64,000 bases of DNA from Candidula unifasciata (taxonomy: Eukaryota > Mollusca > Gastropoda > Stylommatophora > Geomitridae): the NCBI GenBank assembly GCA_905116865.2, contig CAJHNH020005002.1, positions 323,885-387,884 on the forward strand. Direction: 5' to 3'. The notes beneath the pieces were generated by a model. It did no database searches and was not told the DNA's origin. It saw nothing but the letters and a program-made list of their open reading frames with translations. Position numbers and translations under genes: made by a program. Positions 12,796-24,545 of this stretch are shown here, piece after piece. The stretch's first letter is position 1, and the number at the start of each line of letters is the position of its first letter.

Positions 12796-13324
12796 AGTCA
12801 GCATAGGATGTTAATATTTCCGAGTGTTTTTAAAGCTTATATTTCAAAAAGTTTTTTTTGTAGTCAGAAGTCAGTGTGGATGTTTGAAGGTGTTTTTAGT
12901 GTAAGGCGCGCGTGTGTGTAAGTGGCCGACAACTAAGAGACTGTGACACTTGATTAGGATGTAGGGTTGGCATTTCTAAGTGTGATATGCAAAGTTTTGT
13001 ATTCATGGTACAGTGAATGTAAACCTGGATGTATCACAATAGATTTGAATTCTCCCTCTTCTTCTTCAGCGATCTCTGGTCATGCGCTTAGTCCACTGTT
13101 AGATATAAACTGGGATATCAAAGATTACTTGTCATATCTACTGGGTATGGCCACATGTTACTTCCTCCAGAAAAGAACAATCTTACAAGACATGTTCTGG
13201 AGTCTGTTCAACACGAAGACAACGACAGAGAGCTGTTTCACTCATACCTAATTTATATGAGCGTTAATTGAGTCCGTAGAATCCAGTGTGTGAGCGAAAA
13301 TTTTTCTCTTGGTCTGTTCTGTTC
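12796..13324. other. No recognisable gene
   Basis: A 94-codon + strand ORF (12967-13251) has no recognisable domain or splice context. Confidence 0.5.
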
Positions 13325-13465
13325 AGATGACTGGGGAAATCATTCAGATGACTGGGGAAATCGTTCAGATGACTGGGGAAATCGTTCAGGTGACTGGGGA
13401 ATCGTTCAGATGACTGGGGAAATCGTTGAGTTGGGGAAATCGTTTAGGTGACTGGGGAAATCGTT
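13325..13465. repeat. 21-bp tandem repeat, about six units
   Basis: 'cagatgactggggaaatcgt' recurs with small indels. Confidence 0.9.
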
Positions 13466-13559
13466 TTAATGTGTTTATTTACCAGTCTGTTTCTTATTCT
13501 CTCGTAATGAAGTTTCTAACTTCTGAAAAAGATGGTGATTGATAAATGGTTTTTGAATG

Positions 13560-13730
13560 TACATCTGCCGGAGAGGCGGGGAACGAGTATTGCAAACAAA
13601 TAAGTCAGTAAAACGGATGTACACGCAAAACTCAGGTCAAGGTAAAAGCCAAAAGTCCATTTTGGACGAACAACCGTGACTTACCGCCGGAATTCACAGC
13701 CGGTGAACAAGAAGAAGAAGAAGAAGAATC
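13560..13730 (+). mobile_element. S3 SINE-like element with AAG tail
   Basis: Order of shared blocks: 'caaacaaataagtcag', 'aaaacggatgtacacgc', 'gtaaaagccaaaagtcca', 'ggacgaacaacc', 'ggaattcacagccggtgaa', then (AAG)n. Same order as at 56355-56528. Confidence 0.75.
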
Positions 13731-14579
13731 TCAACCTGAATTACTGTCCATGTGTCTTTAACCTGTGGGACTGGCTATTGGTGTGGCTTACACAGTCTTG
13801 TGTCACAATATCTGACTTTAAGCCTGGCTGCAATATCTTTGTGAATTGTCTCGGAAAGGACCTGTTGTGAGTAGCTGGTTATGGCTCACTTAAGATAACA
13901 AATGCTATCAAAGTTAAGTATACCGCCTGCACCTGTGTATAATTCAGGTATATATATATACACACAGACACACGCCTTACACATAGATGCACATATACAC
14001 ACGCATAAACACATAACCACGGAACAGAAACCTAGTCAAGTCTATCTCCACACAAGGAATCTCATGGTCTTATCTAGACCTAGCGATATCAACACCAACG
14101 TTTGTTTGCCCAGTTGTAAATGTGTTTGTCCGTATTGTTTCAAGGCCCGTATCTGGTACTATAGTTTGCCATTCCGTCCACCGATAAGACGTTTCATTGT
14201 TCTGTGACGTACCCTTGGAGGAAAATCATGACCACAAGAAGTTGAACAGTTAGTGTGGTGTAGTTAGAGGTTGATTGTGGCGTCGTTCTGTCGGCTGCTT
14301 CTGTATCAGATTAACGAATTTCAACGTACTTCTTTTGCGAAAAGACTACATGTACAACAGGAAGCTATCTTTGGCCACTTTAGGTAAGCTGTTTTTTTTT
14401 TTTTTTTAAATTAAAAGGTTGATGGAATGCGTTTCACAATTTCTTGTAATTAGACCCACTGTCCGAAGTGGAACGGTTTATTTAAGAAAACCGTTCTCGT
14501 GTTTTTCGGAGTTTCACAGGAGTTGTACCAAGGAAGAGTTTAGAGCCTTAATCAATCAGTCAGTTGTCCTTTACACAAC
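13731..14579. other. No recognisable gene; short CA/TA microsatellite near 13950
   Basis: ORFs of 60-100 codons present on the + strand lack recognisable homology. Confidence 0.45.
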
Positions 14580-14850
14580 GTCGCTCTCTTCACGGGGGAA
14601 GCCTGTAGGTCTTTCTTTGTCTAGCTAATTCTCCAGCCCCGTGTACTTTCATTGTCAATGCATCCTCGTTTTCCTGTATCCACCTTAACGGCGGTCGGCT
14701 TCTGCACCTCACCCCCACCCCTGTACACTCTATTTTCTCTAGGTCAACTTGACGCGGCACATGGCCTAAATACATCCAGCTTTCGTGAGAGGATACTGTT
14801 TATGAGCCAATTCTCCTTGATGTTTGGGTCATGCATGGTATAGACATTTT
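14580..14850 (-). mobile_element. LINE 3' end fragment
   Basis: Minus-strand translation gives DPNIKENWLINSILSRKLD, RWIQENEDALTMKVHGAGELAR and LARQRKTYRLPP across frames. The same blocks (IKEDWLINSILSQKL, SMKVHEAGELAR) occur in the LINE at 63246-63609. It is frameshifted, hence dead. Confidence 0.75.
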
Positions 14851-15067
14851 TCTTCTTCTTGGTCCACGGTAGACTTTAAACATTCTGTAACATTTAGGGC
14901 ATCACCAGATAATATTCACAAAGACGGCAGTTGGAGCCCTGTAACCATCCCTCACTGTGAAGACGGCACATCAAAATAAAGGGTGAATGAAGGTATTTTT
15001 TAGGCGGATAGTTATAAGTTGCATGTGGATTCCCAGTCGTTAGAGAATAAGACAGTCCCATTGCAGC

Positions 15068-15372
15068 TACTTTAGGAGCCGCTGTGCTGTAGCGAATAGA
15101 CCCTCGCTTGCAGGTCTGGTGGTCGTAGGTTCTGCATCGAGTGGGAGTTTTACCCCGCCTAAAATGAGTACCAGGTAAAGGCCTGGGAAGTAAAGACGGT
15201 CGGTGAGACGCTTACCATACAACCCACCAAGTGCTGGTTGGTATATAAATAATACGTCTAGCTCTTTATGCTGGACACTGGGCAACCTGGCATCAGTGAG
15301 ACGACAGCAGACAGAAAAGTATATGCCCAATACACCTCACGGTGTGAGAAAAGTGTACTTTACTTTTTAATA
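15068..15372 (+). mobile_element. S1-like SINE
   Basis: Starts AGGAGCCGCTGTGCTGTAGC with a B-box-like 'ggtcgtaggttctgcat'; then 'aaatgagtaccaggtaaagg', 'cctgggaagtaaagacgg', and a 3' end in 'ctttactttttaa', the pattern of the + strand S1-like copies. Confidence 0.65.
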
Positions 15373-15984
15373 CGGTTACTGTCGTTGAACTGTGACAAGT
15401 TTAACAGTGGTTCTGCATCTTCCTAATACCGCCGCCACCCTTTAATATTAAGTTTCTTATGTTCTGGTGACACCCAACCATCAAATCATTTTCGTTGCAC
15501 CTTCACAACTTCAGTGAATGCGTTTTTGGATGGTCGGAGGCTACTCCTGTTAAATGTCTTTCGATACCCAAAAAAGGGGTTGTCACCCACAGGTTGAGAA
15601 CCGCTGTTATACTTTCATGCATTCTAAGGAGGTATTACTCAACCGTTAGCACCCGCCGGCCATAAAAACAGGGGGCATGGTTTCGACGTGCGCGTGACAG
15701 CAAAACAAATAAAAATGAATGCAGAAAGCAGTTTATGTGTTAAATCAAATGTTACAGAGCTACAGTTTTCATCTAGACCATTCTGATGGTAATTCTACAC
15801 ACTACAACCTTGAGAAAACAAAACTATTGACTTTACCCTGATCCATGATTATGTTGACATATTTTGTGGCCCACCAAGATGTTGTTGTTGTCACCCACCA
15901 GAAGGTTATTCTAGGCTATGTGCTGTTTCCTCGCAATTAGCATCTTTTCATTAAGGTCGTTATTATGACCTATTTGTTTAATTT
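15373..15984. other. No recognisable gene or repeat
   Basis: No coding or repeat signature that I can support. Confidence 0.4.
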
Positions 15985-16085
15985 GTATTTAGCACCAAAC
16001 CCCCAATGGAGCCTAGGCGCTCACCAACTCACGTCAAGTCGTCATATCCTTCACTATTGCATGGCTTTTCATCCATGTCGTCTCA
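15985..16085 (-). mobile_element. LINE 3' end, same family as 3430-4691
   Basis: Minus-strand translation gives HAIVKDMTT-REL followed by 'APLGV'. This corresponds to the HAMAKDRTTWREL ... CSIGG end of the element at 3430-4691. Confidence 0.6.
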
Positions 16086-16349
16086 TCTTTAAACTTCGCT
16101 ACACTGTTCCCCCTTTGTTTGTATTTTGATCTTTGTTCATTCTAATCCCTCTCTGCGACGCTTTACGGCATAAGCAGTACGACAAAAATAGAAGACCGAA
16201 AGAGATTAACCTCGTCAATCAATTTGTGGTCATCTCCTTCTGTACAAGGGTCAGCTTCTCTCGCTGCTCTAAGGTTGGAGGATACAGAGGTGCTGAACCA
16301 GACGTGTTGGTACTGGTCATAATCGACCCACATCTCCACGGTCGTCTTA

Positions 16350-16490
16350 GAAGAAGATTCCCATCCAGGAGGCATGCCATCCTTGCCAGGATCGATGTTA
16401 ACGTCGGAGTGCATATGCTTGAGAGGCAAAGAACCAAGAGTCTGCACACACGTAAACCAGATCAGCAGGACATATGTACATGCAACCCCC
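16350..16490 (+). mobile_element. S3 SINE-like fragment
   Basis: Contains 'cggagtgcatatgcttgaga', 'ggcaaagaaccaagagtctg' and 'catgtacatgc'-like blocks, matching the reverse complement of 57135-57415. Confidence 0.6.
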
Positions 16491-17119
16491 AAGTCATTGA
16501 ATAAGTCAAGCTTGAAGCGAACAAACGGCGATGCACGCGAAGAACACTTAGCACTTTGTTTCATTTTCCTATCATCTCATTACGATAGTGTGATTTTCGA
16601 GCATCTCATTCTGATCTCATGCTGGCATCTAAAACAGTCCCAATATTTGCAAATGTCGGGTAGTTTTCCCTTCACTATTTTCTTGTGTTCTTCACACCGA
16701 CATTTGCAACCGTCTTTGATTTCATGTTTTTACTGCTGTCTACCTGTGCGCTCACCTCACCTGGTCCGCGGATGTTTTGTGCAGGCAGAAAGCATCAAGA
16801 CAGTTTAAACACATGTTTATGACATCGTGACAATCGATTGTCTTGTGTACGAGATTAAATCGCAAGTCATAACAGATTTATAGTTTCATTTAGTAGGCCT
16901 GACACTGGTAACTCTTTATGGAGAATTATATGTTCAACTCTTTGTGGGTAGTTATATGATCGGTGACACTGTATCTATGATGTTAGCATTAACTGGGGAG
17001 ATTAACTGGGGTTTGGGGAGATGGATCTGTTATGCTCAGTTACTTCTGTTAATTAAGTTGTGGTGGCGTGGGCTTTAGTCATGGTAATGGAAATCATGGA
17101 CACAACGAGGATGTGATTG
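16491..17119. other. No recognisable gene
   Basis: ORFs overlapping from the S3 fragment are not supported as genes. Confidence 0.45.
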
Positions 17120-17420
17120 TGATGCACAGATACATCTGTTTCACAAGACGACAACTATCAACACGTCTGTTTCACGTGACACCAAGTATAATTTCATCTA
17201 TTCCACATTATGGGAACTATCAAAACATCTTTTTCTTCAGAATATGGCAACCAACAACATACCTATTTCACAAAAAGGCACCTAACTATCAACAGTTTTA
17301 CAAGAAAGCAAACACTAACACATCTATTTCACAAAAAAGGCAACTGTCAGTATATCTCTTTTCTTTCTTTAGAAAAAGGCAGTTATTACCACCACTGTTT
17401 CACAAGTTTCATGAAGTTTT
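17120..17420. repeat. Degenerate tandem repeat, unit about 45 bp
   Basis: 'ggcaactatcaacacatctg' followed by 'tttcacaa' recurs about six times with many changes. Confidence 0.65.
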
Positions 17421-18009
17421 CGCAGTTATACAGATATTGTTGTAGATACGGATCACATCTGCAAATGAAGTCAAAGCTTACATGATAATGGCGACGACAA
17501 AGAAGATATTGTGTCATTATTTTGGCTACCTTGGTCGGTGTTCTACTTGCTTTCGGTTTCCTGTTACTTTGTAGAAAACAGGTCAAATAATAAACATAAA
17601 AAATGTGATAAGAGTAAAATTGTTTAGATGGAGTTATGTTGGATATTGATACCACCTGGACTAAGTTTCCTGTTATTTTGTAGCTTCTGTTCTGGTGGAT
17701 TCCACTGGCGGTGTTGAGCTCTTGTTCATTTCTTCTTTCATTAGCTGTCTTTTTTACTGAATTGTTTTCATAACTTCGTCGACTTCAATTTTGAAATCTT
17801 CTACTGGGACAACTTCTACTGCCATATTCTTGTGGGATCTGTTTGTGCTCGGAGTTCCGGTTCCGGTTTCAAGATGGAGGGATGTTTTCCTTCAAGCTTG
17901 TCTCCAGTCCGTTGATCGGTAGCCTAACAAGCCGCCATCGTAAAACATCCACTGTTACAGAAACAGATTTCTGGCTTTAAACGTCATGTCGTTTCGTTCT
18001 AATTTGTTG
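17421..18009. other. No recognisable gene
   Basis: Nothing coding is supported. A segment near 17890-17945, read on the minus strand, resembles about 45 bp at 49059-49105; this may be part of the adjoining LINE family. Confidence 0.35.
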
Positions 18010-18145
18010 AATGCCACCGATGTTCAGTCGCACTCAAGACCTACATCAAGTGGCAAAGAACCGACAGACGTGGAAAGCTATGACCTCTGCCCTATGCGCC
18101 ATCTTTGGCACAAGAGGAATAACTAACTAACTAACTAACTAACTT
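18010..18145 (+). mobile_element. LINE 3' end with TAAC tail
   Basis: Contains the sequence 'cactcaagacctacatcaag' through 'ctttggcacaagaggaataa' and then (CTAA)n. The minus-strand LINE at 34052-34562 ends identically. Only the last 110 bp of coding sequence remain. Confidence 0.8.
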
Positions 18146-18210
18146 TTACTCGCTCTCAATAAGCGATAATAATATCAATCTAGCCATTTACTAACTTTCA
18201 ACTTATTGGT

Positions 18211-19888
18211 GCAGAACTAGCCTGTCTATATGTCTGTTCCTTTTCTAACACAGATGCAGAACTAGCCTGTCTATATGTCTGTTCCTTTTCTAACACAGAT
18301 GCAGAACTAGCCTGTCTATATGTCTGTTCCTTTTCTAACACAGATGCAGTACTAGCCTGTCTATATGTCTGTTCCTTTTCTAACACAGATGCAGAACTAG
18401 CCTGTCTATATGTCTGTTCCTTTTCTAACACAGATGCAGAACTAGCCTGTCTATATGCCTGTTCCTTTTCTAACACAGATGCAGAACTAGCGTGTCTATA
18501 TGTCTGTTCCTTTTCTAACACAGATGCAGAACTAGCCTGTCTATATGTCTGTTCCTTTTCTAACACAGATACAGAACTAGCGTGTCTATATGTCTGTTCC
18601 TTTTCTAACACAGATGCAGAACTAGCCTGTCTATATGTCTGTTCCTTTTCTAACACAGATGCAGAACTAGCCTGTCTATATGTCTGTTCCTTTTCTAACA
18701 CAGATGCAGAACTAGCCTGTCTATATGTCTGTTCCTTTTCTAACACAGATGCAGAACTAGCCTGTCTATATGTCTGTTCCTTTTCTAACACAGATGCAGA
18801 ACTGGCCTGTCTATATGTCTGTTCCTTTTCTAACACAGATGCAGAACTAGCGTGTCTATATGTCTGTTCCTTTTCTTAACACAGATGCAGAACTAGCCTG
18901 TCTATATGTCTGTTCCTTTTCTAACACAGATGCAGAACTAGCGTGTCTATATGTCTGTTCCTTTTCTAACACAGATGCAGAACTAGCCTGTCTATATGTC
19001 TGTTCCTTTTCTAACACAGATGCAGAACTAGCCTGTCTATATGTCTGTTCCTTTTCTAACACAGATGCAGAACTAGCCTGTCTATATGTCTGTTCCTTTT
19101 CTAACACAGATGCAGAACTAGCCTGTCTATATGTCTGTTCCTTTTCTAACACAGATGCAGAACTAGCCTGTCTATATGTCTTTTCCTTTTCTAACACAGA
19201 TGCAGAACTAGCCTGTCTATATGTCTGTTTCCTTTTTCTAACACAGATGCAGAACTAGCCTGTCTATATGTCTGTTTCCTTTTCTAACACAGATGCAGAA
19301 CTAGCCTGTCTATATGTCTGTTCCTTTTCTAACACAGATGCAGAACTAGCCTGTCTATATGTCTGTTCCTTTTCTAACACAGATGCAGAACTAGCGCTGT
19401 CTATATGTCTGTTCCTTTTCTAACACAGATGCAGAACTAGCCTGTCTATATGTCTGTTCCTTTTCTAACACAGATGCAGAACTAGCCTGTCTATATGTCT
19501 GTTCCTTTTCTAACACAGATGCAGAACTAGCCTGTCTATATGTCTGTTCCTTTTCTAACACAGATGCAGAACTAGCCTGTCTATATGTCTGTTCCTTTTT
19601 TCTAACACAGATGCAGAACTAGCCTGTCTATATGTCTGTTCCTTTTCTAACACAGATGCAGAACTAGCCTGTCTATATGTCTGTTCCTTTTCTAACACAG
19701 ATGCAGAACTAGCCTGTCTATATGTCTGTTCCTTTTCTAACACAGATGCAGAACTAGCGTGTCTATATGTCTGTTCCTTTTCTAACACAGATGCAGAACT
19801 AGCCTGTCTATATGTCTGTTCCTTTTCTAACACAGATGCAGAACTAGCCTGTCTATATGTCTGTTCCTTTTCTAACACAGATGCAGAA
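18211..19888. repeat. 45-bp minisatellite, about 37 units
   Basis: The unit begins 'gcagaactagcctgtctata' and ends 'ccttttctaacacagat'. Units differ mainly at one or two positions (cct/cgt, tgt/tgc). Single-base indels at about 18875, 19228, 19250, 19270, 19395 and 19598 break the reading frame. Between indels the minus strand stays open with a 15-residue unit containing EKEQTYRQASSAS; the longest stretch is 212 codons. Confidence 0.97.
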
Positions 19889-20064
19889 ACTGAAGAAACA
19901 TTAAAAAAAAAGCGCTAACTATCAACAACTTCTGGAGCAGCTCTTGCCCCTCGTTCTGTTGAAAGGTTCAGTGCCATCTAACATTGAACTATGCGGTGCG
20001 AACAGAACTAGCAGTAATTTAAACAATAGTGTCCTATTCAACCAATCTGCGTTTTACTTGTTAA

Positions 20065-20264
20065 GTAAATGTCCCTTCTCCACGCCTATTGGGAATATAG
20101 GGAAGTAAATGTCCCTTCTCCACGCCTATTGGGAATATAGGGAAGTAAATGTCCCTTCTCCACGCCTATTGGGAATATAGGGAAGTAAATGTCCCTTCTC
20201 CACGCCTATTGGGAATATAGGGAAGTAAATGTCCCTTCTCCACGCCTATTGGGAATATAGGGCT
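20065..20264. repeat. 40-bp tandem repeat, five units, derived from an S1 SINE end
   Basis: The unit 'gtaaatgtcccttctccacg' then 'cctattgggaatatagggaa' is the outer (3') end of the adjoining minus-strand S1 element repeated in tandem. Confidence 0.92.
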
Positions 20265-20467
20265 AGACCTATATTTTTTTTAATAAACAATCTGCACTTG
20301 ATGGGTGATGTGGTCAGCATTACGCCTACCGCCTTTACTTCCCAGGACTGCACCTGGTACCCCCTCAAGGCTGGGTTGACCTGGGAGTCAATGTCATTTG
20401 TTAAAAAAATCCGGCTCTGTCCGGACGCGAACCCACGACCCTAGCCGCCAACGCCACGGCGACTCCC
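20225..20467 (-). mobile_element. S1 SINE
   Basis: Has 'gggctagacctatatttttt', 'gatgtggtcagcattacgcc' and, near the head on the minus strand, GGTCGTGGGTTCGCGTCC (B-box-like) and GGGGAGTCGCCGTGGC. Its 3' end is the last unit of the 40-bp array. Confidence 0.8.
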
Positions 20468-20481
20468 CTGCGTTATAATTG

Positions 20482-20483
<2 letters not shown>

Positions 20484-20554
<71 letters not shown>
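20484..20554. repeat. (TA)n microsatellite
   Basis: About 35 TA units, 190 bp upstream of FOG exon A. Confidence 0.95.
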
Positions 20555-20555
<1 letters not shown>

Positions 20556-20741
20556 TCTTTCGATAATGGATATTTATGCCAGTTCATTATGTTTGGTTAT
20601 TTAAAATGCATAGGTTATATATCTATTGAATACGATTGTAGGAGTGCAGATTGTCAAGTCCAATATATTGAAAGTGCACTTTCAAAAAGTTGTTTCTTGA
20701 AAAATGGTTGTTCATAATTTTATCTATTTTGATTTCTCCAG

Positions 20742-21592
20742 ATGAAGGCGAAGAAGAAACACCAGACAAAACTAAAGTTCGATCTCCTGAAATGCAAGAT
20801 GAGAATTCGACTCAGAAAAATTCAGGAGCCTGCTTTCTTGAGAAACCATCAATGTCAACGGAAGAAGCTCGGCGTAAAACCCCTTGTCCATCAGACACGA
20901 CAAGATGCAACGCATCCAACACTAACATCGTATCCCAGGTTAAGCTGGATCTTCAGGACACTGACTGTGCAGACAGTAAAGATGATAAGCAAAGCATTGA
21001 CGATGACGAAATGAAAGAAAGATCAGGAAGTCCATCAAATGGCAAAATGATGTCTTCAAAGCTGGATTATTTAAATAATGGCGAAGTGTCATGCAGCGAC
21101 AGTTTTGATGAAAAGGTCGCAGAGGATGTCAGTTCAGACAGTGGTGGTAATCTCAAAATAAAGGCGCGCGCATACATTAAAAGAGAGTGTTCACTGAGTC
21201 CAAATATTGAAGGCAGGGACGATTCTGATGGTAGCGGAGCCAATACTCTGCAACCAACGTCAGTCGTGAACAAATTGCCAAATAAATCCAAACACGGAAA
21301 CCGGTCGCTGTCAAGATCAAGTTCCAAGTCGCTTGGTGTTGCCGGTTCTCCAGATATTTTGTCTGGGTGTAATCAAACAAGAGAAGAAGCAGAAAGAGCT
21401 CTTGTGAACCAACTGCAGCTGCCCAGTGATGTTTTGTATCTCAGACAACAAGACATGACCATTCATGGGACTCCCAGTGTTGGTTGGGTTGTCTGTTGTG
21501 CCATTCCGTTGCCACAAGGGTCTTCTTTAGGTCCATTTCAAGGCCAGATTGTCCCACCCGAAACAGTAAAAGTCGGGGATCTCATTGTCCAG
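20742..21592 (+). CDS. ZFPM: FOG exon A: acidic/Ser-rich N-terminal region and start of PR-like domain
   Basis: The acceptor is a pyrimidine-rich tract ending in CCAG at 20738-20741. The exon supplies the last two bases of its first codon, so the preceding exon should end after one base of a codon. The open frame runs about 280 codons to a CAG|GTAAAT donor at 21592/21593, phase 0. The first two thirds are hydrophilic and rich in Ser, Asp, Glu and Lys, with no predicted fold. From about 21382 the sequence becomes structured (EEAERALVNQL, then WVVCCAIPLPQGSSLGPFQG). This resembles the first half of the FOG PR-like domain, where a TxWGPFPG-type segment is typical. An IKRE SUMO consensus lies at 21176-21187. 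The open frame continues a little upstream of the acceptor to 20690, but that hydrophobic stretch is intron. Confidence 0.9.
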
Positions 21593-22627
21593 GTAAATAT
21601 CGATATTGTAATTTATATTCATAAGTCGATCGCTCTTCGTTAAGTCTAGCATAGTACACAGACATTTAATGTCTTTCATGACTTTTTTTCTTTCTCTTTT
21701 TTTTTTCTATGAGCTGCTCCAGTCTATACCTCTTTTTTTTTTCTATGAGCTGCTCCAGTCTATACTCACAGTCCATACGTAAGATTCTAGCTAGCGGGTC
21801 ATATTCATTTAGCAGATCCTTTGCAAAAGATTTTATGCTGTTTATGAGTCCTCCCGCTTCTCCCTTGATATTTGGACTTGTGTCTGGAAGATCTCATTGT
21901 CCCTGTTTGAAGTTTGAACAACGGATCAACATCATAGCCCACAAGTGCTCCGTTATACTTCTAACTCAAGTCTCCACAATTTTGCCCGGGCAGCGCCGTT
22001 AGGTTACTCTTTACTATGCCTCGAGACCACGCAGTCCCCCTTCATTGTTCTTGTAAATATTAATCCTATTGTAAATTCAATAGTTGCTGCTTCAGAATAC
22101 CCTTCATAACCATCTGCCAAGCACACGCAGACCCAAATCCACAAAATCTGTGTACATCAACATTCACTCAATCCTCTCAGGTACATTTACATTCATCTGG
22201 TACAGATAGTAATATCAACATTCCCCTCGGCTCGACAGCTATATCTGTATTTATCTAAGTGGCACGTATATTTAACGTGGGCAGAACCGACACCTTGTCA
22301 ACTGCATCAGTTTGAGTTTGACAACAGTAGATGTCTTCGAGTTTTGAGAAGTGAGAATATTTGGGATTTGAATATCGAAGATCATCGTCTTTGTTTAGTG
22401 ATAAATTTTTAAGTGGTCTGATCGCTTCCTTTAAATCGCACCACAGGTATCCCAATAAAGAATGTAGGCGCCCTCAGACTGACGTCTGTATACAAGAATC
22501 ATAGATTAGAGAAATATTGTCTCTAGTCGGTCATGTCAGAGAAGGTTATTCAGTCCTACAACTGAAAGGAAGTATTTCATTTTGTCAGTTTTTCTTCTTT
22601 TTCGCCTTCTTCTTCGTCTCCACCATT
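21593..22627. other. Start of FOG intron A-B; no exon seen
   Basis: Contains a 33-bp tandem duplication ('ctatgagctgctccagtcta' plus T run, 21699-21766). No conserved coding segment found. Confidence 0.5.
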
Positions 22628-22732
22628 TCCTTCTTCTTCTTCTTCTTCTTCTTCTTCTTCTTCTTCTTCTTCTTCTTCTTCTTCTTCTTCTTCTTCTTCT
22701 TCTTCTTCTTCTTCTTCTTCTTCTTCTTCTTT
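22628..22732. repeat. (TTC)n microsatellite
   Basis: About 34 TTC units; Arg, Glu or Phe ORFs here are artefacts. Confidence 0.95.
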
Positions 22733-23539
22733 TTCTGTTGCATCGTTGTTTTCTGTCAACCACTGTTAGGCGCCTCTTCCGTCATGTGTCACAAGCAGGA
22801 AGCACGCTTCCCAAATGGTTTTGTGAGCATTTTGTCGCATCTGATTAGGTTAAAATATAAAGTTGCCCTGCCTCACACAGTGAACGGTTCAGGGGCGCAG
22901 CCATGTAGAAAATTTAGAGAGCAGGGTGCGCTACTAATTTTTTAGGTAGTGTTTTGATATTCTTAAGTCCTGTTTGATTGTGCATTGTTGATGTTGCTGT
23001 TATCACCATCATCATCCTCCTTATCATTATTATTTTTATATTAGATAATATAAAAAATGTGTAAACAAAGACTGTACCTCGCAACGGTCTTTTTTAAATA
23101 AAATGGGGGGGGGGGGGGGGGATTAATAGCCCATTTCTCACCTCTAACAAAAAATGTCAAGGTGTCTGAGACTTGAGGTACCGGCACTGAAGCTTGCAGC
23201 TTTTTGAGGTCTATATGTAGTAGATATGTTCTCATAAATGGTATGTTTTATGGATGTGAGTTCAAATTCTGTACATTTCAGATCCAGATGAGAAACTTAG
23301 GCAGCTGCCTTTTGATAATAAAAATAGACAGGATCTTCGAAAAAAAAAATACATATTGCCTAAAACTGGCTGGTGAAATAGATTACATTGACTGATTATA
23401 CACAGGAGACGGAAAGAGACGTTTAGAGATCTAGATCAACTTTTATTAACTAATAAAGATACAATTCTAGACTGCGGGTTGCCTTCCCTAACACCCCCAC
23501 TTGCATAAATCATCTTCTTCTGCGTTCCACATCAGTCAT
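22733..23539. other. Intronic, no recognisable feature except poly-G 23105-23121
   Basis: No gene or repeat family recognised. Confidence 0.45.
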
Positions 23540-23990
23540 GCTAAACACTGAGTCCCGTGGTCACAAATAGGATGGTGCCTATAAGGTCGCCACCGGTCAC
23601 CCGTAGCTTCTCTTGCAATGTGGCTCCCTTGCGCCAGATCCACATTCTTTGCTGGGAGAAGTTAGGGCGGTACTGCAGTATGTGCCCAGGGGTCTGTCTT
23701 TCTGCTCCACAATCACATGCAGCAGATTTTTTTATGCATACCCTGTACAGGTGTGCTCGAAGACCACAGTGTCCTGTCCGAAGTCTAAAAATGTATGTTG
23801 TTCTTTTATGTTGAGTTTGTTTATACTGTCACTTTCTGGTCTGTAGTCTCCATTCTGCCTTCTCCACTCCTGCTTGAAAGACTGCTTTAGCGCTGTTTTG
23901 GTTTCCTTGTAGCTGTGTGGTGGATGAGGTTGTGGAAGATTACTTCCAGCTTTTGCCAGCTCTCTCATTTCCTCAAATACCACAGTGGGC
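23540..23990 (-). pseudogene. Decayed LINE C-terminal region (RNase H-bearing type)
   Basis: Minus-strand translation contains LRTGHCGLRAHLYRV, CDCGAERQTPGHILQYCP and WRKGATLQEKL. The 'RTGH..L..HL ... C.CG...T..H.L..CP' layout is the downstream end of ORF2 in RNase H-bearing LINEs of the I/Jockey group. The protein cannot be read through intact. Confidence 0.7.
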
Positions 23991-24149
23991 TGGTATCCAC
24001 TGCAAGACCTGTTCTGCTTCCTTGGACCAGTTCTGCTTCCTTGGAATAAACGAATTCCCACTTGGTGGTGTAGCCTTCCGGACTTTCACACTTACCTGGC
24101 AGTTTGACGTCATGCAAATAGTTAATTGCTTTTATTACGTACACAAATA

Positions 24150-24545
24150 TAGTTAATGATCATCATCATAAACCACTTCTGCCGTTAAGCGTCGTGGGGA
24201 GGAATAATTTGCGATCCAGTGCACGTTGGCTGCCACTGGCTATTGTCATGCCGTGAAGGCGTAGAGTGTCTTTAACGTTGTCGATCCATATTTCCGCCGC
24301 CGTCCTCTTGCTCTTGTAGCTGATCTTCTTAGATGTAGTGCTTGTGATAGTATTTGATCTTGCTACATTCTAACGAGATGGCCAAACCACTCGATCTGCT
24401 GTTTCTCTGTGAATCTAGTACAAGGTGTCGTTGCCACAATTTGCCTGATAGTTTTATTATTCACTCGATCTCGTATGGTTAGGTTGGCTGTTTTTCTCAG
24501 GCACCTCATCTCGCAGGTGGTTAATATAGTTAATAAATCAAGCAA
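24150..24545 (-). mobile_element. LINE 3' end fragment with GAT tail
   Basis: Minus strand: TTCEMRCLRKTANLTIRDRV, TIRQIVATTP, QQIEWFGHLVRM, then frame loss and a conserved non-coding end containing 'cctccccacgacgcttaacg' and (ATG)n. FGHLVRM is a typical RTE-like C-terminal motif. Confidence 0.8.

Noticed and set aside
12720..12800. tRNA genes at SINE heads (also 20400-20467, 27900-28192, 50380-50460, 58563)
   Set aside because: A/B-box-like sequences are attached to shared SINE bodies and do not fold into complete tRNAs by eye.
18198..18836. 212-codon minus-strand repetitive protein
   Set aside because: Frame broken repeatedly across the same array by single-base indels; treated as minisatellite.
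18211..19888. CRISPR-like array
   Set aside because: Units are contiguous tandem copies with no unique spacers, and the genome is eukaryotic.
20690..20741. Upstream start codon giving a hydrophobic signal-like N-terminus on FOG exon A
   Set aside because: It lies in the pyrimidine-rich intron end before a good acceptor; FOG proteins are nuclear.
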